The notes: generated by a model not told the origin, from the sequence alone. Shown: positions 37,817-48,003, numbered from the stretch's first letter. The stretch is DNA of 64,000 nucleotides from a bacterium (GCA_020440605.1 JAGRNT010000008.1:62001-126000); one strand, 5' to 3'. Numbers and translations are program-made.

Positions 37817-37842
37817 AATATATCGGAATATCGCGATATATT
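37817..37842. promoter_or_regulatory. ArsR operator dyad overlapping the -10
   Basis: AATATATCG (37817-37825) and CGATATATT (37834-37842) are perfect 9-bp arms separated by 8 nt. The right arm includes TATATT (37837-37842), which lies 7 nt before the ATG at 37850, so repressor binding would block the promoter. Confidence 0.65.
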
Positions 37843-37849
37843 GATACGT

Positions 37850-38167
37850 ATGAGTATCATGACGGACAGCCCGCTCAGTGATGCCGCTCTTCACAATGCG
37901 GCGGAATGCCTGCGCGTGATCGGGCACCCCGCCCGGCTGCGTCTGATCGGCATGATGCGGGAGGGTCGCCACAGCGTCGGCGAACTGGCCGGTGCCTGCG
38001 GCATTCCTCCCAACCAGGCCAGCGAGCATCTCCGGCTGCTGCAGCGCTGCGGCTTCCTCAGGCTGGAGCGCGAGGGGCGCAGCTGCTACTACAGCATCGG
38101 GGACTGCACTCTCAGCGAAATCATGGGCTGCATCGACAGACGCTTCGGCGAGGACCGCAAGGGCTGA
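37850..38167 (+). CDS. ArsR-family repressor, likely sulfide/persulfide-sensing
   Basis: A 105-residue winged-helix regulator (ATG 37850; 37859 is an alternative). It has the ArsR pattern ECLRVIGHPARLRLIGMMRE, HSVGELAGACGIPPNQASEH (helix-turn-helix) and LRLEREGRSCYYSIGD (wing). It precedes a persulfide dioxygenase/rhodanese gene by 38 nt, so it probably behaves like BigR or SqrR, which control sulfide-oxidation genes. Cysteines occur near residues 18, 47 and 64 and at the C-terminus, so a dithiol switch is possible but not proven. It overlaps an operator dyad and is probably autoregulated. Confidence 0.88.
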   Translation: MSIMTDSPLSDAALHNAAECLRVIGHPARLRLIGMMREGRHSVGELAGACGIPPNQASEHLRLLQRCGFLRLEREGRSCYYSIGDCTLSEIMGCIDRRFGEDRKG

Positions 38168-38205
38168 AGCGCCGCAGCCAGCACATCTGAAGGGGCAACA
38201 CCACA

Positions 38206-39591
38206 ATGATCATCGAACGACTGACAACACCTGGACTGGCAATCCACAGCTACCTCGTCGGCTGCCCGGCGGCGGGCGAGGCCGTGCTGATCGACCCCAC
38301 GCGCCATGTGGGGGGGCTCATGGCCCTGGCGGAGCGCCACCGGCTGCGGATCACGCACAGCATCGACACACATGTGCATGCCGACTTCCTCAGCGGCGGG
38401 CCGGAGCTGAAGGCGATCCTCGGCGATGCGCTGACGATCCACAGCTCGGGGCTCGGTGGCGAGGAATGGACCCAGGCCTTCGCTGACAACGTGCTCGCCG
38501 ATGGCGACAGCGTGCAGATCGGCAGCATCCGGCTCGTGGCCCGGCACAGCCCGGGGCATACCCCGGAGCATATCGTGCTCGAACTCTACGACCTGCAGCG
38601 CAGCGCACAGGACCCCTGGCTGCTGTTCAGCGGCGACCTGCTGTTCGTGGGCAGCGTCGGCCGGCCGGACCTGCTCGGGGAGCAGGCGCGGGCGCTTCTG
38701 GCAACGCAGCTCTATGACACGCTGTTCGAGCGGCTCAGCGGGCTGCCGGACTTCACGGAGATCCTCCCCGCGCACGGTGCCGGTTCACTCTGCGGCAAGG
38801 GTCTCGGCGGCCGCGCCAGCTCCACGCTGGGCTATGAGCGGCGCACCAACCCCGCGCTCAGGCAGCTGCAGCGTGAGGCCTGGATCGACGAACTGATGCA
38901 GGGCATGCCGGCCGCTCCGCCCTACTTTGCCAACATGAAGCGCATCAACCGCGTAGGCCCGGCCCTGCTCGGCGATCTCAACCGTCCGCTGCACCATCTG
39001 GGCGAGGATGTGCTGAATGACCCGCAGCTGCAGTTCGTGGACATCCGCACGCCGGAGCAGTACATGGCCGGGCATCTGCCGGGCAGCTTCTCCCTGCCGG
39101 TTGACAGCGGCCAGGCCAACTGGGCCGGCTGGAGCCTGGACCCTGGGCGGCCGATCGTGCTGCTCGCTGACAATGCGCATCCGCATCCCGCGGCACGCCG
39201 CGCGCTGGAACTCGTCGGTTTTGACAACATCGCCGGCGTGCTGGACCCGGCCAGCCTCGGACCGCGCCTGCGCAGTGCTCTTCTGCTGACCGGCTCCGAC
39301 AGCCGCCTGGCGGAGGGCTCGGCCCAGATCGTCGACGTACGCAGCGCCGATGAATTCGAGGCGGGGCATATTCCCGGCGCTGTCAACATCGAAACGGCTG
39401 AGCTGGTTTCCGGCGGCTTTGGCAATCTGGATCCGCAGCGCACGCAGATCCTCGTCTGCGAGGGCGGGGTGCGGGCCGCGGTCGCTGCCTCAGCCCTGGC
39501 CCGCCGGGGCTTCAGCAGCTACGGGATCCTCGAGGGCGGGATGAAGGCCTGGCGCGAAGGCCAGCGCACGGCGCAGCCGCTTCACTCGTAG
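38206..39591 (+). CDS. Persulfide dioxygenase-type metallo-beta-lactamase fused to two rhodanese domains
   Basis: A 461-residue fusion. Residues 1-240 are an ETHE1/Blh-like metallo-beta-lactamase with iron ligands in THVHADFLSG, SPGHTPEH, SGDLLFVGSVGRPDL and LPAHGAGSLCG; such enzymes oxidise persulfides to sulfite. Residues about 265-350 are a rhodanese fold whose active-site loop reads LLADNAHPHPA and lacks the catalytic Cys. Residues about 365-455 are a second rhodanese with an intact loop, VCEGGVRAA. The layout resembles CstB. It is co-transcribed with the ArsR gene. The only TTT codons (three) all create TTGNCAA heptamers. Confidence 0.9.
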   Translation: MIIERLTTPGLAIHSYLVGCPAAGEAVLIDPTRHVGGLMALAERHRLRITHSIDTHVHADFLSGGPELKAILGDALTIHSSGLGGEEWTQAFADNVLADGDSVQIGSIRLVARHSPGHTPEHIVLELYDLQRSAQDPWLLFSGDLLFVGSVGRPDLLGEQARALLATQLYDTLFERLSGLPDFTEILPAHGAGSLCGKGLGGRASSTLGYERRTNPALRQLQREAWIDELMQGMPAAPPYFANMKRINRVGPALLGDLNRPLHHLGEDVLNDPQLQFVDIRTPEQYMAGHLPGSFSLPVDSGQANWAGWSLDPGRPIVLLADNAHPHPAARRALELVGFDNIAGVLDPASLGPRLRSALLLTGSDSRLAEGSAQIVDVRSADEFEAGHIPGAVNIETAELVSGGFGNLDPQRTQILVCEGGVRAAVAASALARRGFSSYGILEGGMKAWREGQRTAQPLHS

Positions 39592-40790
39592 CGCAGGCAG
39601 TCAATCGGCTTCAGGCGTGAGGCGTAGAGCGCGGGGTAGAGCCCGAACAGCAGCCCGGAAAGCAGGCTGAAGAACACGGCCAGCAGCACCGTGGCCGTTG
39701 TCAGATGCGGCACCCAGTCCATGTAGACAAGGAAGGCCCGCGCACTCCAGATTCCCAGCAGCACGCCGCAGGCCGTGCCGAGCAGGGTCTGGACCACGGC
39801 CTCCTCCACGAACTGGCGGTAGATGTCGCGCCGCCGGGCCCCGACCGCACGCCGCACGCCGATCTCACGCGTACGCCCCATCACCTGCATCAGCATCACA
39901 TTCATGATCCCGATCCCGGCCACGAGCAGTGCCACACTGGAAATGCCGACGAGCAGGAATTCGAAGATCCCCGTTGTCGAGGAGATGATCCCCGTCAGGT
40001 CCTCCACGCTGGCCACGGTGAAGTCGCTCGGTGCATCCTCCGCCATGCCGGCACTGGCCCGCAGCTCCTGCTCCAGTTCCTGCTTGACCTGCTCCAGCTC
40101 CGCCTGCTCGCGCACGCGGGCCAGCACGGTATGCACCCCCGGCGTGTTGTAGAGCTCCTGGCAGACCGTCAGCGGAATGAAGACGCGGTGGTCCATGCGC
40201 TCGATGCCGACGAGCCCCTTCTCGATCATCGTGCCGACGATCTCGAAGCGCTTGCCGCGCAGCACCAGTTCCCGGCCGAGCGGATCGCTGCCATCCGGGA
40301 AGAGTTCCTGCACGATCTCCGAGCCCAGGCAGCAGACCAGCGCACGGCTGTCCTCATCCGCCTGCTCGATGAAGCGCCCACTGGCGATCCCGTGCCCGCG
40401 GATCTCCGTGTAGTCCGGCTCGGCCCCCTCGATCGTGGTGTAGATCCGGTCCGCGCCGATCCCCACATGCCCGCTCATCAGCAGCACGCCGGCGGCCAGC
40501 TCAACGTCCGCATTGGCACGGGCCACGGCCGGATAGTCCGGCGGCAGGAAGGCCATCGCCTGGCTGCGCTGCGGGGCGTCCTCCTCCTCGTTCTCCACGA
40601 AGCTCGTGATGAACAGGGTGTTGGCACCGACATCGCGCAGGATGGCGAAGGTCTGGTACTTGGCGGTGTCCGTCACCCCGATCAGCGCAATGATGTTGGC
40701 GCAGCCGATTGCCACGCCGAGCACCGCCAGCAGGCGGGTGGCGTCGAGCTGCCTGATCAGGAAGTCGCGGACTGTACGGTAGGCCGGCAT
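39582..40790 (-). CDS. MacB/FtsX-type ABC transporter permease
   Basis: A 402-residue membrane protein with one N-terminal helix (LLAVLGVAIGCANIIALIGV), a large extracytoplasmic MacB-core domain (residues about 45-275) and three C-terminal helices. The FtsX signature LLVAGIGIMNVMLMQVMGRT, then REIGVRRAVGARRRDIYRQF, is clear. Such permeases export peptides, antibiotics or lipoproteins with a MacB-type ATPase and an adaptor, neither of which is in the window. The start giving MPAYRTVRD is preferred. Its 3' end overlaps the convergent rhodanese gene by 10 nt. Confidence 0.88.
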   Translation of the reverse strand: MPAYRTVRDFLIRQLDATRLLAVLGVAIGCANIIALIGVTDTAKYQTFAILRDVGANTLFITSFVENEEEDAPQRSQAMAFLPPDYPAVARANADVELAAGVLLMSGHVGIGADRIYTTIEGAEPDYTEIRGHGIASGRFIEQADEDSRALVCCLGSEIVQELFPDGSDPLGRELVLRGKRFEIVGTMIEKGLVGIERMDHRVFIPLTVCQELYNTPGVHTVLARVREQAELEQVKQELEQELRASAGMAEDAPSDFTVASVEDLTGIISSTTGIFEFLLVGISSVALLVAGIGIMNVMLMQVMGRTREIGVRRAVGARRRDIYRQFVEEAVVQTLLGTACGVLLGIWSARAFLVYMDWVPHLTTATVLLAVFFSLLSGLLFGLYPALYASRLKPIDCLRYE

Positions 40791-40838
40791 CAGGGGACTG
40801 ATTCTATACCGCAGAAGCACGGCGACTGTTGCAGCGCC

Positions 40839-43800
40839 TCACTCAGTCCAGTCAAAGGGGCCGACGAGGCCCGCGCCGTGGAATCCGTATAGCGCCCACT
40901 GCACGCGATGCTCCGGCAGCAGGGCCCGGGCCATCCGGCAGTACCACTGCAGCTGCGCCGTGTGCCGTTCCAGCAGGAAGCGCCGCCCGGTACGGTCCGT
41001 CTTGTAGTCGAGGATCAGCAAATGCTCCGGGCCAACCGCCAGCAGGTCCAGCGTACCCTGCAGCACCACTTCCTGCGCAGCCTCCGCCAGCGCGGGACTG
41101 ATGCCATGCGGCAGGGCGGGCAGTGTACTGACCGGCAGGCACATGCTCAGCGGCAGCTCGCGGTGCAGCTCCAGCCCGTCCAGCAGGCCGCTCCCGGCCA
41201 GCTTGCGGCAGCACGTAAGCAGGGCCTCGCGCTCAATGCCATCCGCCAGCTCCGCATCCAGCAGGCCTTCGGCCAGCAGGCGCTGGATCAGTTCCTCGAG
41301 GCCCTGTTCATCAGGCGGCTGGAGCAGATCAAGCTGGGCCATCAGCAGGTGCATCGCCGTACCGTGCCGCATGGCGCGGGCCCGGGCCTCGGGGTCGAAC
41401 TGCGGCGGCTCCGCTTCGGCAGCATCCGTACTTTCCAGCTCAGGCTCAGCCGTTTCAGGCACCTGCACCGCCGGCAGCGGCAGTTCCTCCTCGGCCTCCG
41501 CCTCCACATCATGTGCAGCGCGCAGGCGCTCCATCCCGGTCACGGTCAGCTTGCGCGGCAGCTCAGCCAGCGCCGCGAAGGGATCACGCCAGCGGATGCG
41601 CTCCAGCGCCTGTTCCAGCCCCGGCCTGTCCAGAGGTTCCGACTCCGCCGGGCGCGGCTCCTCCTCCAGACGCGGCAGGCTGTCAACGACTTCCCAGCTG
41701 CCGGCTCCGCTGAAGCGCTCCGGGCAGATCGCCCCCGCCAGCTGCGGGCCGATCCAGTCCAGGGCACATGTTGCCAGCGGACCGGGATGGCTGTCAGCAA
41801 GCGTGTCGCGGTAGTCCGGGCGCACGGCGGCGACCAGCTCCAGCTGTTCGCGGGCACGGGTCAGGGCCACGTAGAGGATGCGCAGCTCCTCCGCCGCCAG
41901 CTGGCGGCGCAGGGCCTGACCCACCACGCGGCGGCCGAGGGTCTCACTGCGCAGCGGATCAGCTCCGCGCAGGTTCACATAGCGTCCGCCGATCCCGCTG
42001 CCGCGCTCCCAGAGCACGTCACCGGCGAGGTCCATCATGTTGAAGCGGCGGTGGATGTCCGGCAGGACCACCACCGGGAATTCCAGGCCCTTGGACTGGT
42101 GCACGGTCATCAGGCGCACCACATCCTGGGCCTCGGACAGCAGCGGGGCCTCGCCGAGATCCCCGGCACTGCGCCGGCTGTGCTCGAGGAAGTGCAGGAA
42201 GCGGGCCAGGCCCTGGCGCTCATTCTGCTCGAAGCCGCGCGCCAGTTCGTGCAGCACGAACAGATTGGCAACGCGCTGCGAGCCGCGCTCGAGGGCGGCG
42301 GCCGCCGGCAGCAGGCCCGCCTCGTGGTAGAGCTGCCAGAGCAGCTGCCCCAGCGGCTGGCTACGGGCCTCGCTGCGCCATTGCTCAAGCCGTGCGAGGA
42401 AGTCCTGCAGCCGCTGTGCCAGCTCCAGGCCGGGATGCGCTGCCAGCCAGGCCTGCAGCCTGTCCCAGAGCATGCGTGATCCGTCCGCAGTTTCCTGCTG
42501 GGCGACTGCTGCCAGTTCGCTGACCCCCAGCCCGAGTGCCGGACCGCTGAGCACGGCCGCCAGCGGGATGTCCTGCAGCGGGTTGTCAATCACGCGCAGC
42601 AGGGCCAGCACGTCGCTGACCTCCGGGCGTTCGTAGAAGCCGCTGCGCCCCGGGGCATAGGCCGGCACGCCCTCCAGTTCCAGCTCACTCACGAGCGTCT
42701 CACTGCGTCCGCTGGTGCTGCGCATCAGCACCACCATGTCGCGCCACTGCACGGGGCGCAGTTCCCCCGAATGCGGGTCCGTCACCGGCCGCCCGGCACT
42801 GTGGATCCCGCGCAGGATGCGCGCCACGCGGCGGTAGACCAGGCGGTCCGTTGCCAGATCCGCATCATCCTCGTTCTCCTCCGCGGCATCAGTACTGACG
42901 AGATGCAGGCGCGGACGCGGCTCTGTCTCCGGCTCCGGATAGACGGCGGCCTGCACCAGGCGGTTGGCACTGTAGTCCTGCCCGCCGAACTCCTCCGTCA
43001 GCAGCCCGCTGAACACGCTGTTCACCGCGCGGACGACGGCAGCGCGGCTGCGGAAGTTGCGGTTGAGCGTGATCGCCAGTCCGTCGGGGCTCACTTCCAG
43101 CAGGCGCAGGCGCTCGGTGAAGAGGCCCGGCGTTGCCAGGCGGAAGGCGTAGATGCTCTGCTTCACGTCGCCGACCACGAATGCCGGACGGCCCGTACCG
43201 ACGGGCGCGGGAGTCACCAGCCGCAGGATCGCATCCTGCAGCGGATTGGTGTCCTGGTACTCATCGACCATCAGCATCCGCAGCTGGGCGCGCAGTTCCA
43301 GTGCGCTGTCCGAGGGCAGCAGTTCACCCGCGGAATCGCGCAGCAGCCGGCCATCGGCATCACGCCGGCTGAGCACGGCGAAGGCCCCGTGCTCGAGGTC
43401 GGAATAGTCCATCACCGCCCGCGAGCGTTTCCAGTCGTCATAGTGTTCCAGCAGCGCGAGCGTGGCCCGGTGCAGCGTTGCCAGCAATCCACGCACGCTG
43501 TTCTCACGCCGGGCCAGCTCCGCCCAGTCCTGGGAGAGGTAATCCAGCCAGTCCGCCGCGCTGCGCGCCAGCGGTTCCCTGCGCGCGCGGATCCAGGCCT
43601 GCAGCTCCGGCTCATTCTTCAGGTCGCGGGCCTCTGCGGTGAGCAGCGTCGGCTTCCAGGGCAGGTCATCCTGCTTCTGCTTCAGCCGCCCGAGCAGTTC
43701 CGCACAGGCCTCCCAGCCCGCGCTGATTGACAATCCGCGCAGCAGCGGCTCGCGCCGGGAGATGATCCGCATGAAACTGCAGTCCGGGGCCTGCGTTGCC

Positions 43801-44582
43801 AGATACTCCCGCGCCTCGCCGTCGCGGCGCAGCATCTCCCCCGCCCAGCTGCGCAGCATGTTGTCAAGCGCCTGCAGCAGCGGATGCCCGGGATCACAGT
43901 GATCCGGGTCCAGTTCGCTGAGGCTCGCCAGTTCCTCCCACCAGCGCTGCGGGTCATCCAGGGAGCGCAGGAACTCCGCCAGCCTCAGCACGCTGCGCCG
44001 CAGGCTGGAGCCGCGCTCCCCGCCGCTGATGTCCTCGCTGCCAACGCCTTCGCTGCCGCCCCAGGCCAGGGCCAGTTCGCGCATCCGTGCCCCGGACTCG
44101 CTGTCCTCGGCCAGCAGGCTGTCCAGCAGTTCGCCGGCCAGTTCATGCCGCGCCAGTTTCGTTTCATCCTCGCTGAGCAGGCGCTGCAGTGAACTGCCGC
44201 TTTCATGCCCGTAGCTGCGGATCAGGGCTGAACAGAAGCTGTGGATGGTGCTGATCCGCGCCGCCGGCAGCAGGGCCAGCTGCTCGCGGATCTGCGCCGT
44301 GTCCTGCCCGCTGCTGCGCCGCCGTTCCAGCTCCGCTGCCAGCGCGGCATGCAGCCGGGCCCGCAGTTCGGCGGCAGCGGCCCGCGTGAAGGTCACGATC
44401 AGCATCCGGTCCAGTGCCACGGGTTCCAGCGGTCCGTCCACGCCCTGTCCGAGTGCGGCCCGCACCACACGCTCGATCAGCACGGCGGTCTTGCCCGAGC
44501 CGGCCGCGGCCCCGACCGCCAGTTCACGCCGGCGCTCCGTGATGGCCTGCAGCTGCTGTTCCGTCCAGCCCCGTTCAGTCAT
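40839..44582 (-). CDS. addA: AddA-type helicase-nuclease subunit
   Basis: A 1247-residue UvrD-like superfamily-1 helicase with a C-terminal RecB-type nuclease. Walker A is GAAAGSGKT at residues 24-32. Helicase motifs include LMVDEYQDTNPLQDAILRLV, FVVGDVKQSIYAFRLATPGL, LNRNFRSRAAVVRAVN, RLMTVHQSKGLEFPVVVLPD and EELRILYVALTRAREQLELV. The nuclease motif LLILDYKTDR is near the C-terminus. With AddB it resects double-strand DNA ends for recombination, stopping at Chi-like sites. Its ATG overlaps the addB stop by 8 nt, indicating one operon. Confidence 0.95.
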   Translation of the reverse strand: MTERGWTEQQLQAITERRRELAVGAAAGSGKTAVLIERVVRAALGQGVDGPLEPVALDRMLIVTFTRAAAAELRARLHAALAAELERRRSSGQDTAQIREQLALLPAARISTIHSFCSALIRSYGHESGSSLQRLLSEDETKLARHELAGELLDSLLAEDSESGARMRELALAWGGSEGVGSEDISGGERGSSLRRSVLRLAEFLRSLDDPQRWWEELASLSELDPDHCDPGHPLLQALDNMLRSWAGEMLRRDGEAREYLATQAPDCSFMRIISRREPLLRGLSISAGWEACAELLGRLKQKQDDLPWKPTLLTAEARDLKNEPELQAWIRARREPLARSAADWLDYLSQDWAELARRENSVRGLLATLHRATLALLEHYDDWKRSRAVMDYSDLEHGAFAVLSRRDADGRLLRDSAGELLPSDSALELRAQLRMLMVDEYQDTNPLQDAILRLVTPAPVGTGRPAFVVGDVKQSIYAFRLATPGLFTERLRLLEVSPDGLAITLNRNFRSRAAVVRAVNSVFSGLLTEEFGGQDYSANRLVQAAVYPEPETEPRPRLHLVSTDAAEENEDDADLATDRLVYRRVARILRGIHSAGRPVTDPHSGELRPVQWRDMVVLMRSTSGRSETLVSELELEGVPAYAPGRSGFYERPEVSDVLALLRVIDNPLQDIPLAAVLSGPALGLGVSELAAVAQQETADGSRMLWDRLQAWLAAHPGLELAQRLQDFLARLEQWRSEARSQPLGQLLWQLYHEAGLLPAAAALERGSQRVANLFVLHELARGFEQNERQGLARFLHFLEHSRRSAGDLGEAPLLSEAQDVVRLMTVHQSKGLEFPVVVLPDIHRRFNMMDLAGDVLWERGSGIGGRYVNLRGADPLRSETLGRRVVGQALRRQLAAEELRILYVALTRAREQLELVAAVRPDYRDTLADSHPGPLATCALDWIGPQLAGAICPERFSGAGSWEVVDSLPRLEEEPRPAESEPLDRPGLEQALERIRWRDPFAALAELPRKLTVTGMERLRAAHDVEAEAEEELPLPAVQVPETAEPELESTDAAEAEPPQFDPEARARAMRHGTAMHLLMAQLDLLQPPDEQGLEELIQRLLAEGLLDAELADGIEREALLTCCRKLAGSGLLDGLELHRELPLSMCLPVSTLPALPHGISPALAEAAQEVVLQGTLDLLAVGPEHLLILDYKTDRTGRRFLLERHTAQLQWYCRMARALLPEHRVQWALYGFHGAGLVGPFDWTE

Positions 44583-47500
44583 CGCCGGGCTCCGGCCGCG
44601 TCGCCAGTTCCGGCGCGGCAAGACTGCGCAGGGCCGATCCGCTGAAGTCCGGGCGGCCTTCAAGAATCAGGTTCTGGATATCCTGGTTGCCCAGCGGCAG
44701 CATCTCGCGGTAGGCATCCCCCGCCACGGGGTCGAAGCGGCAGACGCTGCGGTAGGGGCAGCCGTTGCAGGCCGTCCAGCTGCGGCCGTCGGAAAGCGGC
44801 CAGGCCCGCACCTCGCCCCCTGCCAGCCGGCTGCCGAGTTCGATCAGCACGCGCTGCGTCTCATCCAGGGCCCAGTCGCGCAGGGCCTCGTGGATCTGCG
44901 GCGCATCCTCCTCCTTCACGCGGCCTGCGGGTTTCAGCGCGGGGCTGGCACTGAAGTCGGCATGCTCATCGCGGTCCCACTGCACCTCCAGGGGCTGGTA
45001 CTCCGCATCCGCCGGTTCCAGTCGCGGTCCGTTGCCGATGCTGCGTCCGCGCAGGGCCAGCATGTAGACCAGCAGCTGCAGCTGCTGCCCAGCCAGCAGG
45101 CGGTTCCACTGCTGGCGGCGCGCCCCGAGCTTGTAGTCCACGACCGTGGCCCGGCCCTCGCTGTCAATGTCCAGCCTGTCAATGAATCCGCTGAGCCGCA
45201 GGCGCAGACCCTGGCCCTCCAGTTCATAGGCCGGCAGCAGGTCGCCACTGCGCCCGAAGCCGAGCTCGGTCTGGCGCGGCTGGCGCTCCGCGTGTGCCGC
45301 CAGCCAGTCCTGCAGGCCGCGGCTGTGCTGTTCAAGCAGCAACCCGGCGCGTTCCAGCACGTAGTCCACGCGCTCGCGGGCCGTCTCGCGCAGCAGTTCG
45401 CTGCGCAGCCCGGCCAGCTCAGCCTGGCTGAGTTCGCGGATCCGTTGCCAGTCGCCATTCAGCCAGTCGAAGCCCTCCGCATTCAGGCGCTCGACCGTGC
45501 GCTCGAAGACCTCGTGATACATGTTGCCAAGCGTGAGCGCATCGAAGGCCGGCTCACGCTGCTCATCCAGGCGCAGCCAGTAGCGCGCATGGTGTTTCCA
45601 GGGGCAGGCTGCGAACTGCTCGAGCCGCGTGGCGCTGCAGCTCAGCACGCCGTCCTGCAGCTGTGTGCCGAGCAGGCTGCGCTCCAGCTGCAGGCTGCGG
45701 CGGCGCTGGCTGCGCCAGGCCAGGGCCCAGTCCAGCCCGCGCTGCGTTGCCGGCGAAAGCCTGGGCAGCTGCTCCGGTTCATGTCCGCCAAGCGCGAGGG
45801 CCAGCACGAGGTCGCCTTCGCTTTCCACATTGTCAATTTTCTGAGACTGTTCATGCGAAACAGGCTGCTCGCGCAGCCCGCTCCAGCCCAGCAGTCCGCG
45901 GTACCAGGGCGAGGCCGGACGCTGGCGGCCCTCGGCATCGGCGGCGGGCCGCAGCAGCAGCAGGCGTCCGGAGGCCCGGGTCAGGGCGATCATCGCCAGC
46001 CAGGGTTCCCGCTGGCAGTCCTCGCGGGCACCGCCGCTCAGCAGGCGCGCGCTGCCGTTGATCAGGCCGCGCTGCAGGTCGCTGAACCAGGGGCTGTCCA
46101 CGGCGGGGGCGGGCCAGTTGCCATCGGCAAGCCCGATCAGGATGCTGGCGGCCACGGGATGATGACGGCCGCGTTCCACCTCGGTGACCAGCAGATGCTC
46201 CTGGCGCAGGGGCGGCAGGGCCTGCTGCAGGCGAGCGAAACCGTACTCCAGCCAGTTGACGAGCGTGCGCAGCTCCAGCCCGTCCTCTCCGCCGAGTGCC
46301 AGTGCCGAGCCCACGAGCTGCATCTCCGTGAGCAGGGCACGCACCCGTTCCAGCACCAGCGCATCCTCCTCGGAAGCGAGGCGCGGGTCTCCGTCCGTAG
46401 GCACGAGCTCCAGCAGGCGTGACAGCAGCTCACCGAGCCGGGCCGTGCCGGACTGCAGGTAGTCACGCAGGGCCACAACCTGACTGAGCAGCATCCGCCG
46501 CCAGGCATCCAGCCGGGCCAGCTCCGCGCGCAGTTCCCGCGGATCGCGCCGGGACCCGGCGCACCGCTCCTCCGTTGCCATTTCCCGGTGCCAGTTCCAG
46601 TCCCGCTCATCCAGCCAGCGCGAAACTCCCAGGCCATGGGTGGCCGCATAGTTCAGCAGCCTGTCAACTGCCTGCTGCTGCGGGAGCGCTTCGTCGTCAA
46701 AGGGCAGCAGCCCGCAGCGCAGCAGGCCCGCCAGTTCCTCATTGCCGGCCAGACCACCGGCCAGCCGCAGCGTACCGCGCAGGAGCTGCAGCAGCGGGTG
46801 GTAGGAAAGCGGCATGCGGCGGTCGATGAAGGCCGGGATGCCGTGTTCGGCGAGCCGCATCTGCAGCAGCTCGGCATAGGGTCCGAGGTCACGCGCGATG
46901 ATGCTGATCTGCGAAGCCCGCAGGCCCTGCTCGCGCATCAGGCGGCGCACGCGGCGCACGGCCTCCTGCACCTCGGTGCGTTCATCATTGCAGACCACGA
47001 ACTCCAGCGGCACGGGCTCAGTGGCCCTGCCGGGCGGCATCGCGCCCTGATCGGCGAGTACTGCCAGACCTGCCGCATCGCCCTGCCAGCGCGGGCTGTC
47101 CTGCAGGGGCACGAGCTCGGGGCGGATCCCGGCCCGCGTTGCCAGTTCACCCATGCGCCGGAACAGCTCGCGGCCGGGGGCGAACCAGTCCGCACTGTCC
47201 GTTGGCAAGGGGCCTTCCAGCCGCTGCGGATCAAGCAGCACGCTGATGCTGACACCCGCGGTACGCGTCAACAGGGCCAGCAGCGCATCCTCCTCCGGCG
47301 GGGTGAAGCCGGCGAAACCGTCGATATGTACTTCCGTGTGTTCCAGCAGTGGCCAGAGCCGGGATGACAACAGGCGCGGGATCTCCGCGGCACCGCTGGC
47401 GAACTGCAGGCCGAGTTCAGTACAGGCCAGCAGGTAGCGCTCCTGCAGCTCCGCCAGCTCCAGCAGGCGCTCGGGCAGTTCCTCGGCACTGCGGCTCGGG

Positions 47501-47970
47501 GCCGGCTGCCCGGCCAGTTCCCTGCTGCGCTCACGCAGCTGATCCGGGCTGGTCCCGAACTGCCGCAGTTCGGCGAGGACTTCACTGAGCTGTTCCACCC
47601 AGGCCTGGCGGCCTTCGCGGCGCTCTGTCCCCTCCATCTCAGTCAATATGCGCCAGATCAGCAGGCGGCGGCCCAGATCGCCGTCGCGGCGCTGCTGCTG
47701 CCCGGCTTCGGCACTGAGCCAGTTCCCCAGCCGGCTGAGGCTCATCACGCGGATCCGGCCGGTGGCCGCGGGCCGTCCGAGCAGCTTCCCGAGCCGGCTG
47801 AGCAGGGCCTGTTCCGTCATCAGCGCCTGCTGCTCCGGGACGATCACGAGCAGGGGCGGATGCTGCGCGGAGGCCAGCGGGGACTGGGCCGCGCGGCGGC
47901 ACACCCGCTCCAGCAGCAGCTCCGTCTTACCGCTGCCGGCCTTTCCGAGAAGCATCGTCAGCCTGGGCAT
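44575..47970 (-). CDS. addB: AddB-type helicase-nuclease subunit
   Basis: A 1131-residue partner of AddA. Walker A GKAGSGKTELLL lies at residues 9-20. A central inactivated helicase-like region follows. The C-terminal nuclease has the PD-(D/E)xK element TVVDYKLGARRQQW. The Cys residues expected for the AddB iron-sulfur staple are present: FAACPWKHHARY before the nuclease core and CNGCPYRSVCRF near the C-terminus. AddB reads Chi and cuts the 5'-ended strand. TATACT lies 8 nt before the ATG on the minus strand, so the operon may be leaderless. Confidence 0.94.
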   Translation of the reverse strand: MPRLTMLLGKAGSGKTELLLERVCRRAAQSPLASAQHPPLLVIVPEQQALMTEQALLSRLGKLLGRPAATGRIRVMSLSRLGNWLSAEAGQQQRRDGDLGRRLLIWRILTEMEGTERREGRQAWVEQLSEVLAELRQFGTSPDQLRERSRELAGQPAPSRSAEELPERLLELAELQERYLLACTELGLQFASGAAEIPRLLSSRLWPLLEHTEVHIDGFAGFTPPEEDALLALLTRTAGVSISVLLDPQRLEGPLPTDSADWFAPGRELFRRMGELATRAGIRPELVPLQDSPRWQGDAAGLAVLADQGAMPPGRATEPVPLEFVVCNDERTEVQEAVRRVRRLMREQGLRASQISIIARDLGPYAELLQMRLAEHGIPAFIDRRMPLSYHPLLQLLRGTLRLAGGLAGNEELAGLLRCGLLPFDDEALPQQQAVDRLLNYAATHGLGVSRWLDERDWNWHREMATEERCAGSRRDPRELRAELARLDAWRRMLLSQVVALRDYLQSGTARLGELLSRLLELVPTDGDPRLASEEDALVLERVRALLTEMQLVGSALALGGEDGLELRTLVNWLEYGFARLQQALPPLRQEHLLVTEVERGRHHPVAASILIGLADGNWPAPAVDSPWFSDLQRGLINGSARLLSGGAREDCQREPWLAMIALTRASGRLLLLRPAADAEGRQRPASPWYRGLLGWSGLREQPVSHEQSQKIDNVESEGDLVLALALGGHEPEQLPRLSPATQRGLDWALAWRSQRRRSLQLERSLLGTQLQDGVLSCSATRLEQFAACPWKHHARYWLRLDEQREPAFDALTLGNMYHEVFERTVERLNAEGFDWLNGDWQRIRELSQAELAGLRSELLRETARERVDYVLERAGLLLEQHSRGLQDWLAAHAERQPRQTELGFGRSGDLLPAYELEGQGLRLRLSGFIDRLDIDSEGRATVVDYKLGARRQQWNRLLAGQQLQLLVYMLALRGRSIGNGPRLEPADAEYQPLEVQWDRDEHADFSASPALKPAGRVKEEDAPQIHEALRDWALDETQRVLIELGSRLAGGEVRAWPLSDGRSWTACNGCPYRSVCRFDPVAGDAYREMLPLGNQDIQNLILEGRPDFSGSALRSLAAPELATRPEPGDD

Positions 47971-48003
47971 TGCCGTCTAGTATAGCCAGTCCGCCGCGGC
48001 TGC

